64,000 nt of DNA from Bacteroidetes bacterium UBA7674 (GTDB lineage: Bacteria; Bacteroidota; Bacteroidia; Chitinophagales; Chitinophagaceae). This document shows, in pieces, positions 1-7,512 of the stretch. The notes under the pieces were generated by a model. It saw only the letters and a list, made by a program, of their open reading frames with translations. It was not told the DNA's origin and did no database searches. The position numbers and the translations under genes were made by a program. The stretch covers positions 366,791-430,790 of the forward strand of contig DLHG01000009.1 of the NCBI GenBank assembly GCA_002483105.1. Reading direction: 5' to 3'. Positions within the stretch are counted from its first letter, which is position 1; each line of letters begins with the position of its first letter.

Positions 1-791
1 CCTTACTTTCAGGCATTAAGGATAAGCTGAATGATATGAAGCTGCAACTTTCCGGTATGAAGGAAAGGCTCAGCGTAGAATTCCGTGTGAACCTGGATGA
101 GATACTGGATGAAGCACGTACAGGTGAGCAGTCGGTAGAAGAACTGAATGCAGAAGCTGAGCGCATGAAGAAGCGACTGGAGAATATGGGTGAGGTAAAC
201 CCTACCGCGATAGAAGCATACACGGAAATGAAAGCCCGTCACGATTTCATTGTAGAGCAGAAGACCGACCTGGTTGATGCCAAGGAATCGCTGATGGCAA
301 CGATACAGGAAGTAGAGAATACCGCGAATGCCAAGTTCAAAGAAACCTTTGATATGGTGCGTGAAAACTTCTCTACGGTGTTCAAGGCGCTCTTCACAGA
401 AGAAGATAGTGCCGACCTTCGCCTGACAGACCCTGAGAATATTGCAGACAGCGGAATAGAGATATACGCACAGCCGAAGGGTAAACGCCCGAGTACGCTG
501 ACACAGCTATCGGGTGGAGAGAAGACGCTGACGTCGACTGCCTTCCTGTTCGCGATATATCTGATCAAGCCCGCGCCGTTCTGTATACTGGATGAGGTGG
601 ATGCACCGCTGGATGATGCAAACGTAGGCAAGTTCACACAGATGATACGCAAGTTCTCTGATAACTCGCAGTTCATCATTGTTACGCACAACAAGCAGAC
701 AATGGCTGCGGTGGATGTGATATATGGTGTAACGATGCAGGAGCCGGGTGTGAGCAAGCTGGTACCAGTTGACTTCAGGAGCCTGAACTAA
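1..791 (+). CDS. smc: Chromosome segregation ATPase SMC, C-terminal part (5' end outside window)
   Basis: The frame is open from base 3 to the stop at 789-791, so this is the last ~262 residues of a longer protein. It shows the end of the returning coiled coil, then the C-terminal ATPase half-domain: the ABC signature LSGGEKTL (from nt 507), a Walker B with FCILDEVDAPLDD (about nt 579), and the switch-region histidine in VTHNKQTM. The D-loop PLDD is typical of SMC. SMC dimers with ScpA/B compact and segregate the chromosome. The N-terminal Walker A half and hinge lie before the window. A strong hairpin follows the stop, so this is the end of its transcript. Confidence 0.96.
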   Translation, partial: LLSGIKDKLNDMKLQLSGMKERLSVEFRVNLDEILDEARTGEQSVEELNAEAERMKKRLENMGEVNPTAIEAYTEMKARHDFIVEQKTDLVDAKESLMATIQEVENTANAKFKETFDMVRENFSTVFKALFTEEDSADLRLTDPENIADSGIEIYAQPKGKRPSTLTQLSGGEKTLTSTAFLFAIYLIKPAPFCILDEVDAPLDDANVGKFTQMIRKFSDNSQFIIVTHNKQTMAAVDVIYGVTMQEPGVSKLVPVDFRSLN

Positions 792-809
792 TAATTATGT
801 AATTTTGTG

Positions 810-844
810 AGCGGTCTTGGCCCAGCCGAGACCGCTTTTATTTT
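810..844 (+). terminator. Intrinsic terminator after smc
   Basis: A 12-bp stem AGCGGTCTTGGC / GCCGAGACCGCT with one G-T pair and loop CCA is followed by TTTATTTT. It sits 19 bases after the smc stop. Confidence 0.85.
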
Positions 845-855
845 AATAGAACGTG

Positions 856-1362
856 ATGTACGAAACAGACCTACAGGTGATAGCTGCGATAGCCGCAGGA
901 AAGGACGAGGAGAATGACCATTTTCTTCGTTCGCTGGCACATCATGATGATGAGATGCTGGATGCCATGGCATTGGAGCTGAACGGGACTGTAGGTGGCG
1001 CTATCAGTTGCACTGATTGTGGTAACTGCTGCAATCACCTGATCGTGAACATCACGCATGAAGAGATAACAGGACTATCAAAGTTTCTTGATATGCCGGA
1101 GCCTGAGCTTAGGGAGAAGTATATCGAAGAAAGCCTTGTCGGTAATTGTTTCATCAATTCTGTTCCCTGCCATTTTCTTGCTGATAAGAAATGCAGCATC
1201 TATGAAGGGCGCTTTACAGAGTGCAGGGATTTTCCGCATTTGCACAAGAGTGGTTTCCGGAAACGCTTTTTAGGTACGTTGCTGCATTATGGTAGTTGCC
1301 CGATCATCTTTAATGTGGTGGAGGTGATGAAGCGGAGATTGGGATTCGTAATTGCTGAATAG
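856..1362 (+). CDS. YkgJ-family cysteine-cluster protein
   Basis: A 168-residue protein starting at ATG 856 (a GTG at 853 is also possible). Eight conserved-looking cysteines form the pattern of the YkgJ/UPF0153 family: CTDCGNCC near residues 52-59, then Cys at about 105, 113, 123 and 148, the last in SCP. The family is thought to bind Zn or an Fe-S cluster, and its biochemical role is not established. No signal peptide, so probably cytoplasmic. It follows the smc terminator and is likely transcribed alone. Confidence 0.8.
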   Translation: MYETDLQVIAAIAAGKDEENDHFLRSLAHHDDEMLDAMALELNGTVGGAISCTDCGNCCNHLIVNITHEEITGLSKFLDMPEPELREKYIEESLVGNCFINSVPCHFLADKKCSIYEGRFTECRDFPHLHKSGFRKRFLGTLLHYGSCPIIFNVVEVMKRRLGFVIAE

Positions 1363-1380
1363 TTTATTGATAGTCGTGAG

Positions 1381-1414
1381 CCGACACACCCCTAACCCCT
1401 CTCCAGAGGGGACG
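1381..1414. repeat. 34-bp interspersed repeat, copy 1
   Basis: This stretch (starting CCGACACACCCCTAACCCCT) is present as an exact 34-base reverse complement at 54443-54476. It contains an internal dyad, CCCCTCT-CCAGAGGGG. It lies between two convergent genes and is non-coding. Confidence 0.85.
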
Positions 1415-1427
1415 TGTTTTAATTACA

Positions 1428-2087
1428 CTACTTACGGGCGTACACATACATTACTACGCATAAGAGCATTGAAATGATGATGACGAAGAGGGGCATGTAT
1501 TTGTCCCAGCTATCGGCTTTTTTTCTTGCCTGGATGCTGTTGTCTATGAATGAGGAAAGGTCGGTGTTGTTATTGGCGAGGATGTGCAACCGTTCGGAAA
1601 TGCCTGATAAGTATTGATATTGGAGATTTCGGGTGGCGACCAGTATTTCTTTTATTATTTCTTCGTTGATCTCGTTGTTTTCCTCTTTTTCCAGTACGGC
1701 CATGTGCGCATCGGAGAGGAGCATTTCTATATAGGCAGCCAGTGAGCGGTGGCTCATGCGGTAGGTGTCTATATGCATCATGTGTTTGCTGAGTTTCTTG
1801 CTCTCATGCAGTATCCATTCAGGGGTAATATCTTGTTTGTCCTTTGCACGGGTGCTCATGCCGGAGAGCCAGCGCTCTTCATCGTACTTCTGTTTCTTTG
1901 TTTTGTTGGAGAGGGTGGCGTACGCTTCCTGCAGCTCTTTGAATTGTGCTTCGGCGAACTGGCTATCGGGGTTTTGGTCGGGGTGGTACTTGAAGGCGAG
2001 AGAGCGGTAGGCTTTCTTTATCTCCTCTGCGTTAGCAGCAGGGGCAACGCCTAGTATTTGATAATAGTCTTTTAAACGGGCCTGCAT
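1428..2087 (-). CDS. J-domain protein with C-terminal membrane anchor
   Basis: 219 residues. The N-terminal ~70 residues are a DnaJ domain: DYYQILGV, the HPD triad at residues 35-37 in KYHPDQNP, and the helix III/IV region QFKELQEAYATLS. The middle is helical with no zinc-finger or G/F region, so this is a class III J protein. The last ~22 residues (from about 196) are one hydrophobic helix ending in YARK, consistent with a tail-anchored inner-membrane protein presenting the J domain to cytosolic DnaK. The client is unknown. It is convergent with the YkgJ-like gene. Confidence 0.85.
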   Translation of the reverse strand: MQARLKDYYQILGVAPAANAEEIKKAYRSLAFKYHPDQNPDSQFAEAQFKELQEAYATLSNKTKKQKYDEERWLSGMSTRAKDKQDITPEWILHESKKLSKHMMHIDTYRMSHRSLAAYIEMLLSDAHMAVLEKEENNEINEEIIKEILVATRNLQYQYLSGISERLHILANNNTDLSSFIDNSIQARKKADSWDKYMPLFVIIISMLLCVVMYVYARK

Positions 2088-2138
2088 CAGTTTCCAGTTG
2101 GCAATTTTCAGTTAGCAGTTTGCAAGATAATACTTCAT

Positions 2139-2753
2139 TTACTCTCCGTCCTTATACTGCCACAGATGAAGACAGGCCAGTGTTCTGTACGGGCTCCACT
2201 TTTGGGAGAGCTTGAGCATTTTTTCGCGAAGGGCTTTTTTATCGGTGGGGTCGAGTTTGTAGAGTTTTATCATGGCTTGCTGTATACCGAGGTCATCTAC
2301 TGCAAATACATCTTCTCTTCCCAATGTGAACATGAGCATCATCTCTACTGTCCATTTGCCGACACCTTTTATAGGCAGGAGAAATTGCATCACTTCTTCA
2401 TTACTCATCTTGTATAGCTTCTTATCTTCCATGCCATGCTCGATAGCGTACTCTGCTACGTTGCGCACATAGTTGGTCTTGGCATTGGAAAGGCCTATGC
2501 TGCGTAGGTTATCGAAGGGGACATCGAGTATCTGTTGTGGGGTAGGTGCTTTGCCGTCGAATAAGTCCAGGAAGCGGTTGTATATCACCCTGGCCACTGT
2601 AGTGGACAACTGTTGAGACATTATTGATGCGCATAACTGCAGGCAGATGTTTTTCTTCTTCTTAATAGTGAAGGCATCGCAGTTGAGTGCGGGCCGCAAT
2701 TTTTTATCTGCAGATAGATGCTCGATGTATGAGTCGAATGTTTTGGCAGGCAT
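2139..2753 (-). CDS. DNA-3-methyladenine glycosylase, AlkA-type (HhH-GPD)
   Basis: 204 residues. It has the helix-hairpin-helix element LPIKGVGKWTVEMML (about 126-140) followed by the GPD region with the likely catalytic Asp in VDDLGIQ (153/154). ICLQLCASIMSQQLS near residue 36 matches the family entry helix. The enzyme excises alkylated purines in base excision repair. It lacks the extra N-terminal domain of E. coli AlkA and is nearer the short bacterial form. It lies upstream of the J-domain gene on the same strand with a ~50-base gap. Confidence 0.87.
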   Translation of the reverse strand: MPAKTFDSYIEHLSADKKLRPALNCDAFTIKKKKNICLQLCASIMSQQLSTTVARVIYNRFLDLFDGKAPTPQQILDVPFDNLRSIGLSNAKTNYVRNVAEYAIEHGMEDKKLYKMSNEEVMQFLLPIKGVGKWTVEMMLMFTLGREDVFAVDDLGIQQAMIKLYKLDPTDKKALREKMLKLSQKWSPYRTLACLHLWQYKDGE

Positions 2754-2784
2754 TGTATGGAAATGTGAGCGGGAAATTACGCAT

Positions 2785-2813
2785 AAAAAAATCAGCGGTG
2801 ATAAGCCGCTGAT
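2785..2813 (-). terminator. Intrinsic terminator for the small basic protein gene
   Basis: Read on the minus strand: perfect 8-bp stem ATCAGCGG / CCGCTGAT with a 7-base loop, then a run of T (2785-2790). It lies just after the stop of the 2837-3133 frame and before the glycosylase gene. Confidence 0.8.
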
Positions 2814-2836
2814 CTGAATATTGTTGTTTAAAAAAA

Positions 2837-3133
2837 TTACCTGTTTTTCTTTTGCTCTACCGGTATAGGTATTGGTATTGGCTGCATAAAATGGTAAGGC
2901 GTTATAGACCTACCCAGGTTACGCCAACGAGGCATGAAACCATTGTTGTTAAATGCAGGCACAGCCTTAAGCACACCATTCACTAAACCAGAAATAGCTT
3001 TACTCACTAAACGGATGATCATCTTCATAAATCGGTCTCGCCACTTATCCTGAAAAAAGGGCTTTGTTTTAATGTTGTTGTTAAAGGAAGAATTGCAATA
3101 ACTAAAGCTACGTTGAATTATGGTAAAAAACAA
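2837..3133 (-). CDS. Small basic hypothetical protein
   Basis: An open frame of up to 98 residues. The better start is probably the ATG at about 3029 (MKMIIRLVSK), giving ~63 residues, because the upstream part has poor composition. It contains an amphipathic basic helix (IIRLVSKAISGLVNGVLK), then a Pro/Ile-rich tail QPIPIPIPVEQKK. I recognise no family. The main support for a real gene is the perfect terminator immediately downstream on the same strand. Membrane or ribosome association would be guesses. Confidence 0.45.
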   Translation of the reverse strand: MFFTIIQRSFSYCNSSFNNNIKTKPFFQDKWRDRFMKMIIRLVSKAISGLVNGVLKAVPAFNNNGFMPRWRNLGRSITPYHFMQPIPIPIPVEQKKNR

Positions 3134-3257
3134 AGTTAAAACGACTGTTTTTCATGTCATTAGAGGGTAAAAACGCTATATTTGCATGTATGTACACGTA
3201 TAAATTTAGCTTATCCGCACATGCAAACACCGATTAGCGTGGGAGTTAGAACCAGCT

Positions 3258-3265
3258 TAATTTTG
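3258..3265 (+). promoter_or_regulatory. Bacteroidota -7 box (TAATTTTG)
   Basis: An exact TAnnTTTG match 16 bases upstream of the ATG at 3282, with a partial -33 element TTAG about 20 bases further up. Confidence 0.5.
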
Positions 3266-3281
3266 TAAAATAACAAGCCAT

Positions 3282-4169
3282 ATGCACAGGAGAACCTTTA
3301 TAAAATCTGCGGGACTATTGGCTGCATCTCAATTAGTAGGTATGAACAGTATATCAGCATTGCAGGCCCTGGAGGGTAAATTAGCACCATCTGAAAGGAT
3401 GCCTGTGCTCTTCATCGGGCATGGCAACCCGATGAATGCGATAGAGGACAATGCCTATACCAAGAGCTGGAGAAACCTGGGAAAGCAGCTTCCTAAGCCG
3501 CAGGCGATACTGGTAGTATCAGCGCACTGGCTGACAAGGGGAACGAAGGTGACTGCTATGGAACAACCCAAGACCATACACGACTTTGGTGGCTTCCCGA
3601 AAAAGCTATTTGACCAGCAATATAATGCGCCGGGTACACCGGAACTGGCGAAGTACACCAAAAGTATTGTGACAAGTACAGAAGTAGGATTGGATAGCGA
3701 GTGGGGACTGGATCACGGAAGCTGGAGTGTATTGCTGCCGATGTACCCGATGGCAGATATTCCGGTGTATCAACTGAGCATTGATTATTACAAGCCGCTG
3801 AGTTACCATTATGAGATAGGAAAGGAGCTAAGTAAGCTGAGGGATAAAGGTGTGTTGATAATAGGCAGTGGTAACATAGTACATAACCTTGGGAAGGTGA
3901 ACTGGAGCGGTGACGGAAATAACTATGACTGGGCTGTAGAGTTTGACACGAAGTTTAAAGATTGGATGGACAAAGGTGACCATAAATCTATACTTGACTA
4001 TCAGAAGATATTAGGTTCTACTGCGGAGATGGCGCATCCTACCAATGATCACTTGCTGCCATTGTATTATGTGCTGGGATTGCAGCAGAAGGAAGATAAA
4101 CTGTCTTATTTTAATGATACCATAGATATGGGTTCCATCTCTATGCGCTCTATGATAATAGGAGGGTAA
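3282..4169 (+). CDS. Tat-exported LigB-type extradiol ring-cleavage dioxygenase (YgiD/DODA-like)
   Basis: 295 residues. The N-terminus MHRRTFIKSAGLLAAS is a twin-arginine signal (RRTFIK), unusual for this mostly cytoplasmic family. The mature part matches class III extradiol/DODA enzymes: FIGHGNPMNA (His47), VVSAHW (His82), DHGSWSVLLPM (His145) and GSGNIVHNL (His201) are the expected metal and catalytic histidines. Relatives open catechol rings such as DOPA; the substrate here is unknown. The Tat signal suggests the protein folds and takes up metal before export to the periplasm. It has its own promoter box and is convergent with the next gene. Confidence 0.85.
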   Translation: MHRRTFIKSAGLLAASQLVGMNSISALQALEGKLAPSERMPVLFIGHGNPMNAIEDNAYTKSWRNLGKQLPKPQAILVVSAHWLTRGTKVTAMEQPKTIHDFGGFPKKLFDQQYNAPGTPELAKYTKSIVTSTEVGLDSEWGLDHGSWSVLLPMYPMADIPVYQLSIDYYKPLSYHYEIGKELSKLRDKGVLIIGSGNIVHNLGKVNWSGDGNNYDWAVEFDTKFKDWMDKGDHKSILDYQKILGSTAEMAHPTNDHLLPLYYVLGLQQKEDKLSYFNDTIDMGSISMRSMIIGG

Positions 4170-4172
4170 TAA

Positions 4173-4538
4173 CTAAGCTGTAGTAGCTTCACCTGAAGGC
4201 GCAGTAGCAGGTGCTTTATCTATGAAGAATTGCTTTTCGCCGCTGTGCTGGAAAACACGCACACTGCGCAGGCCGTTCTCATCATAATCCAGCATTGCCT
4301 GTAATGGTTCATTGCCATAAGGTTTGTAGAGATATTCCTGTCCGTCTATCAATACCGTTTTGTTAGTAATGATAATAGAACCTTTCTCAGTGCCCTGGCT
4401 TACATTCTCTGTACCGTCTGATAGAAATGAAATCGTTTGCGTACGTGCATACGCATAAGTTTTGCCACCCTTGCTGAGCATCCTGTAAAGGGCTACAGCA
4501 AGCGCTACGGCTATGAGTAATAAAAGTGCACGCATCAT
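4173..4538 (-). CDS. Hypothetical membrane-anchored protein
   Basis: 121 residues starting MMRALLLLIAVALAVALY, a single N-terminal hydrophobic segment, followed by a small beta-rich domain (TQTISFLSDGTENV, GSIIITNKTVLIDGQEYLY) and a low-complexity Ala/Thr/Pro tail. No lipobox cysteine. No family recognised. It ends 3 bases from the convergent dioxygenase gene. Confidence 0.6.
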   Translation of the reverse strand: MMRALLLLIAVALAVALYRMLSKGGKTYAYARTQTISFLSDGTENVSQGTEKGSIIITNKTVLIDGQEYLYKPYGNEPLQAMLDYDENGLRSVRVFQHSGEKQFFIDKAPATAPSGEATTA

Positions 4539-4699
4539 TATATTTAAAGAAACGATTTAAAACTGATATAAGGCGAAATCCTCCGCAATAGTTATACCCA
4601 ATGTGTGGAATCCTCTATATACCACGGGTTTTGACACTGCAATTTTAATACAAATTCAAAGGTTATGCAAAGTGAGAATTGTAAAATTTATATAAAATC

Positions 4700-5338
4700 T
4701 TAAGGTTTAACTGAATTATTAACATTTTGTAGAACCTCTTCTATTGCTTCCAGGGTACTATATCCCCGGGCGAGCATGTAATATTTTCCCTCCATCTGTA
4801 TCACCAAACAAGGGAAACCTGAAACGCCCGCCCCTTGTACCCATTGGAAATCCTGTTGTGTGCCATATTTACTTTCTTCGGTATTCATGGCTGCCACAAA
4901 CTCATCGCTGTTGAGGCCGAAGGATGCCGCCAGTTCTCTATATGTATTCTCATCATTCCAGCTTTTACCATCACGGAAGATCGCGAGTTGGAGCTCGTGT
5001 GTGAAGTCCATTATTTTCTCCGGGTGCATTTCGCGGAATGTGTGCATCGCCCGGCATGGAGGTTCGGAGTTACTGATCTCTGTTCCGGTCCTTAACAGGT
5101 CGAGGTATGGTTCGCCGAAGGTTACTCCGGTCATTTCTTCCACTCTTTTGTAGGCGCCCAGAATGTAATTTGCCATTTCAGATACGGGGGCTACACGTGC
5201 GCCGGTTATCATGCCGCCGGGAATTACCTGGAAATCGTAGGTGTCCTTATATTTTTCCTTGAATTGCAGCATTACATTGCTGAAGCCATAGCACCATCCG
5301 CATAGCGGATCCATGATGTAGAGAATTGTTCCTTCCAT
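4700..5338 (-). CDS. DsbA-family thioredoxin-fold protein (CGWC active site)
   Basis: 212 residues without a signal peptide. MDPLCGWCYGFS carries the redox motif C13-G-W-C16, typical of the FrnE/DsbA-like group, and a cis-proline loop is visible in GVSGFPCLVI near residue 170. The predicted role is a cytoplasmic thiol-disulfide oxidoreductase or a related isomerase-fold protein; the substrate is unknown. A -7 box ends only 5 bases before the ATG, so the mRNA is probably leaderless. Confidence 0.85.
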   Translation of the reverse strand: MEGTILYIMDPLCGWCYGFSNVMLQFKEKYKDTYDFQVIPGGMITGARVAPVSEMANYILGAYKRVEEMTGVTFGEPYLDLLRTGTEISNSEPPCRAMHTFREMHPEKIMDFTHELQLAIFRDGKSWNDENTYRELAASFGLNSDEFVAAMNTEESKYGTQQDFQWVQGAGVSGFPCLVIQMEGKYYMLARGYSTLEAIEEVLQNVNNSVKP

Positions 5339-5343
5339 GGGAG

Positions 5344-5351
5344 CAAAGTTA
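5344..5351 (-). promoter_or_regulatory. -7 box for the DsbA-family gene (TAACTTTG)
   Basis: An exact TAnnTTTG on the minus strand, 5 bases before the start codon. Confidence 0.55.
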
Positions 5352-5359
5352 AGGGCTTA

Positions 5360-6718
5360 TCAGGGACGGGATGGATCAGTCTGTTTATATGGGTATAGGC
5401 GTTCCTTAATGAAGAATAAGATCAACCCCGAAATGATAATGCCCAAAGCGTAGAAGATAAACTTCCAGTCGTTGGTGAAAAGGATGAATAGCCAAATGAT
5501 GATAGATATAATTGCAGGGATAGGGAAGAGCGGCATTTTGTAGGGGGCGGTTTCGGTTTCTTTTTTACTCCTGAGCATGATGAGTCCTACAGCTTGCGAA
5601 ACGAACTGTATCAATATCCGCATCACGATAATGGCTGTGATGACATCTTTCATTTTGAAAAGCAGGCTGAATATAAATGCGAGTGCGCCAAGTGCTAAAA
5701 GTGAAACGTGGGGGAATTTGTGTTTCTTATGCACCCGTGCAAATGCGGGGAAGAAGTCGCCGTTCTGCGCAGCGGCGTATGGTATGCGCGAGTAACCGAG
5801 TATAACAGAGAATAAAGATGCGAGTGCGATGCATAAAACAAGACAGGTAGCTATCTGCCCGACAGTGTGATTATAGATGTGCTCGAAATAAGTGCTGACC
5901 ACAAAATCGGAAGCTGCTACTTCCTGCCAGGGAAGCACACCGAGTATTACACTCTGCATACAGAGGTAGAGGATGGCGATTCCGGTAATGGAAAGGAAGA
6001 TACTCCGAGGGATATTCTTTTGCGGATCGCGTATCTCCGCACCAAGGTGACAGACATTGTAATAGCCGAGGTAAGAATAGACGGCCTTTAGAGAAGATTG
6101 TCCTAATACCACAAAAAATAGTTGAGATATACCTACTTCGCCCCATTTGAAGTCGAAAGCTTGTGCGGCATTAAAATGACCGATACCTGAAAGTATGAGC
6201 CAGATGATTGTGCCCCCTGTAATAACAGATAGGACAACTGATAGTTTGCCGATGCTCTTGATGTTGCGGTAGAGCAGTGCGATGAGTAAGATGATCAGTC
6301 CACCGCTGACCATTTTCTTCTCGATGTCTGTAAGCGGTAAAAGGAATGTGAGGTATTGCGCAAAGCCGATAGCGCCACTGGCTATTACTAGCGGGGCTTG
6401 TATAGTGGTCTGCCAGATGAACAGGAAAGACATGAGGCGTCCGCGTTTCTTTTCGCCGAAGAGTTTCCTGAGGAATACATAGCTGCCACCAGCTTCCGGC
6501 CACCTTGCCCCCAGTTCCGCCCAAACCATACCATCCATGTAGGCCAGTAATGCACCGAGCAACCATGCGAGCAAGGATAAAGGCCCCTGCATTAAACCGA
6601 CAATAAAAGGTATGGTGATAAACGGACCGATACCCACCATGTCTATCATATTGATAGCAGTGGCCTGGGTGAGCGATAAGCCTCTTTCCAGTTTGGGCTG
6701 GGGATCAGTTTGGTGCAA
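5360..6718 (-). CDS. APC-superfamily amino acid permease
   Basis: 452 residues with about 12 hydrophobic segments. The first helix shows the APC motif in NMIDMVGIGPFITIPFIVG, and YLGYYNVCHLGAEIRDPQKNIPRSI (helix 6 into loop 6-7) is typical of the APC/LAT-like group. It should import or exchange amino acids or polyamines at the inner membrane; the substrate cannot be read from sequence. The longest frame starts at a TTG at 6718; no in-frame ATG precedes the first helix except M24 in that helix. A near-match -7 box (TACTTTAG) lies just upstream. The next gene upstream on this strand is a response regulator. Confidence 0.87.
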   Translation of the reverse strand: MHQTDPQPKLERGLSLTQATAINMIDMVGIGPFITIPFIVGLMQGPLSLLAWLLGALLAYMDGMVWAELGARWPEAGGSYVFLRKLFGEKKRGRLMSFLFIWQTTIQAPLVIASGAIGFAQYLTFLLPLTDIEKKMVSGGLIILLIALLYRNIKSIGKLSVVLSVITGGTIIWLILSGIGHFNAAQAFDFKWGEVGISQLFFVVLGQSSLKAVYSYLGYYNVCHLGAEIRDPQKNIPRSIFLSITGIAILYLCMQSVILGVLPWQEVAASDFVVSTYFEHIYNHTVGQIATCLVLCIALASLFSVILGYSRIPYAAAQNGDFFPAFARVHKKHKFPHVSLLALGALAFIFSLLFKMKDVITAIIVMRILIQFVSQAVGLIMLRSKKETETAPYKMPLFPIPAIISIIIWLFILFTNDWKFIFYALGIIISGLILFFIKERLYPYKQTDPSRP

Positions 6719-6808
6719 TGTGCCTGTTTGAGAGAACTAAAGTATAAAAGGCTTAGTATCTCAGCTATCATTATTTACAATGGCAGCTTAGGCAGATGGA
6801 ATGGCACG

Positions 6809-7441
6809 CTAAATAAACTTATTGTCGCGTGCTGCTTTTATGGCGTCGGCTTTTGAGTGAACGTTGAGCTTGTGGTAGATGTTCTTGATGTGTGACTTTA
6901 CCGTTTCCAGATCGATGAACAACTCCTGTGCAATACGTTTGCGGCTCTTGCCGATGGAGATATGCTCCAGTATTTCTGTTTCCCTGCGAGTGAGCGGTGT
7001 TTCTTCGTTGCGCTTAAAGGATGAGATCACCATGCGGGCGATGTGCGCGCTCATCGGTCCGCCGCCTTCCATTACCTCGTGTATTGCAGCAATAATTTTC
7101 TCGTGTGGCGTATTCTTGGTCAGGTAGCCGGAAGCACCGCTTCCTAAGGCACGGAATATCAGGTCTTCCTGTTCGTACACCGTGAGGATGAGTATGTATG
7201 CTTCGGGTAGAATTTTCTTGAGCTTAGGCAGCGCGTCAATTCCGGAAATGCCGGGAAGCTCTACGTCCAGCAATAAAACATCCGGATCGTCGTGAGCTAT
7301 TTTGCGGGCGGCATCCTCGTAAGAGGGGTATGTGCCCGTTACTTTATATCCTTCGGTATTGCCGATGAGGTATGCATATCCTTCGCGGATGGTTTCGTCG
7401 TCTTCAATAATTGCAACGCGTATATCCAGGTCCCGAGCCAT
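6809..7441 (-). CDS. NarL/FixJ-family response regulator
   Basis: 210 residues. The receiver domain (about 6-122) has acidic pocket EDD, phosphoacceptor Asp59 in LLLDVELPG, Thr87 (ILTVYE) and Lys109 (LTKN). The C-terminal LuxR-type HTH (about 145-208) contains LTRRETEILEHISIGKSRK and VKSHIKNIYHKL. It sits 71 bases downstream of the sensor kinase on the same strand and is its evident partner. Targets are unknown; the flanking permease and TonB receptor are candidates by position only. Confidence 0.93.
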   Translation of the reverse strand: MARDLDIRVAIIEDDETIREGYAYLIGNTEGYKVTGTYPSYEDAARKIAHDDPDVLLLDVELPGISGIDALPKLKKILPEAYILILTVYEQEDLIFRALGSGASGYLTKNTPHEKIIAAIHEVMEGGGPMSAHIARMVISSFKRNEETPLTRRETEILEHISIGKSRKRIAQELFIDLETVKSHIKNIYHKLNVHSKADAIKAARDNKFI

Positions 7442-7512
7442 AATGTGAGATAGTTTGTTATAAAGTTCCGACAGTTTTCGGGTAAAAGTATCACCCTAAA
7501 CAGGTGAATTTG

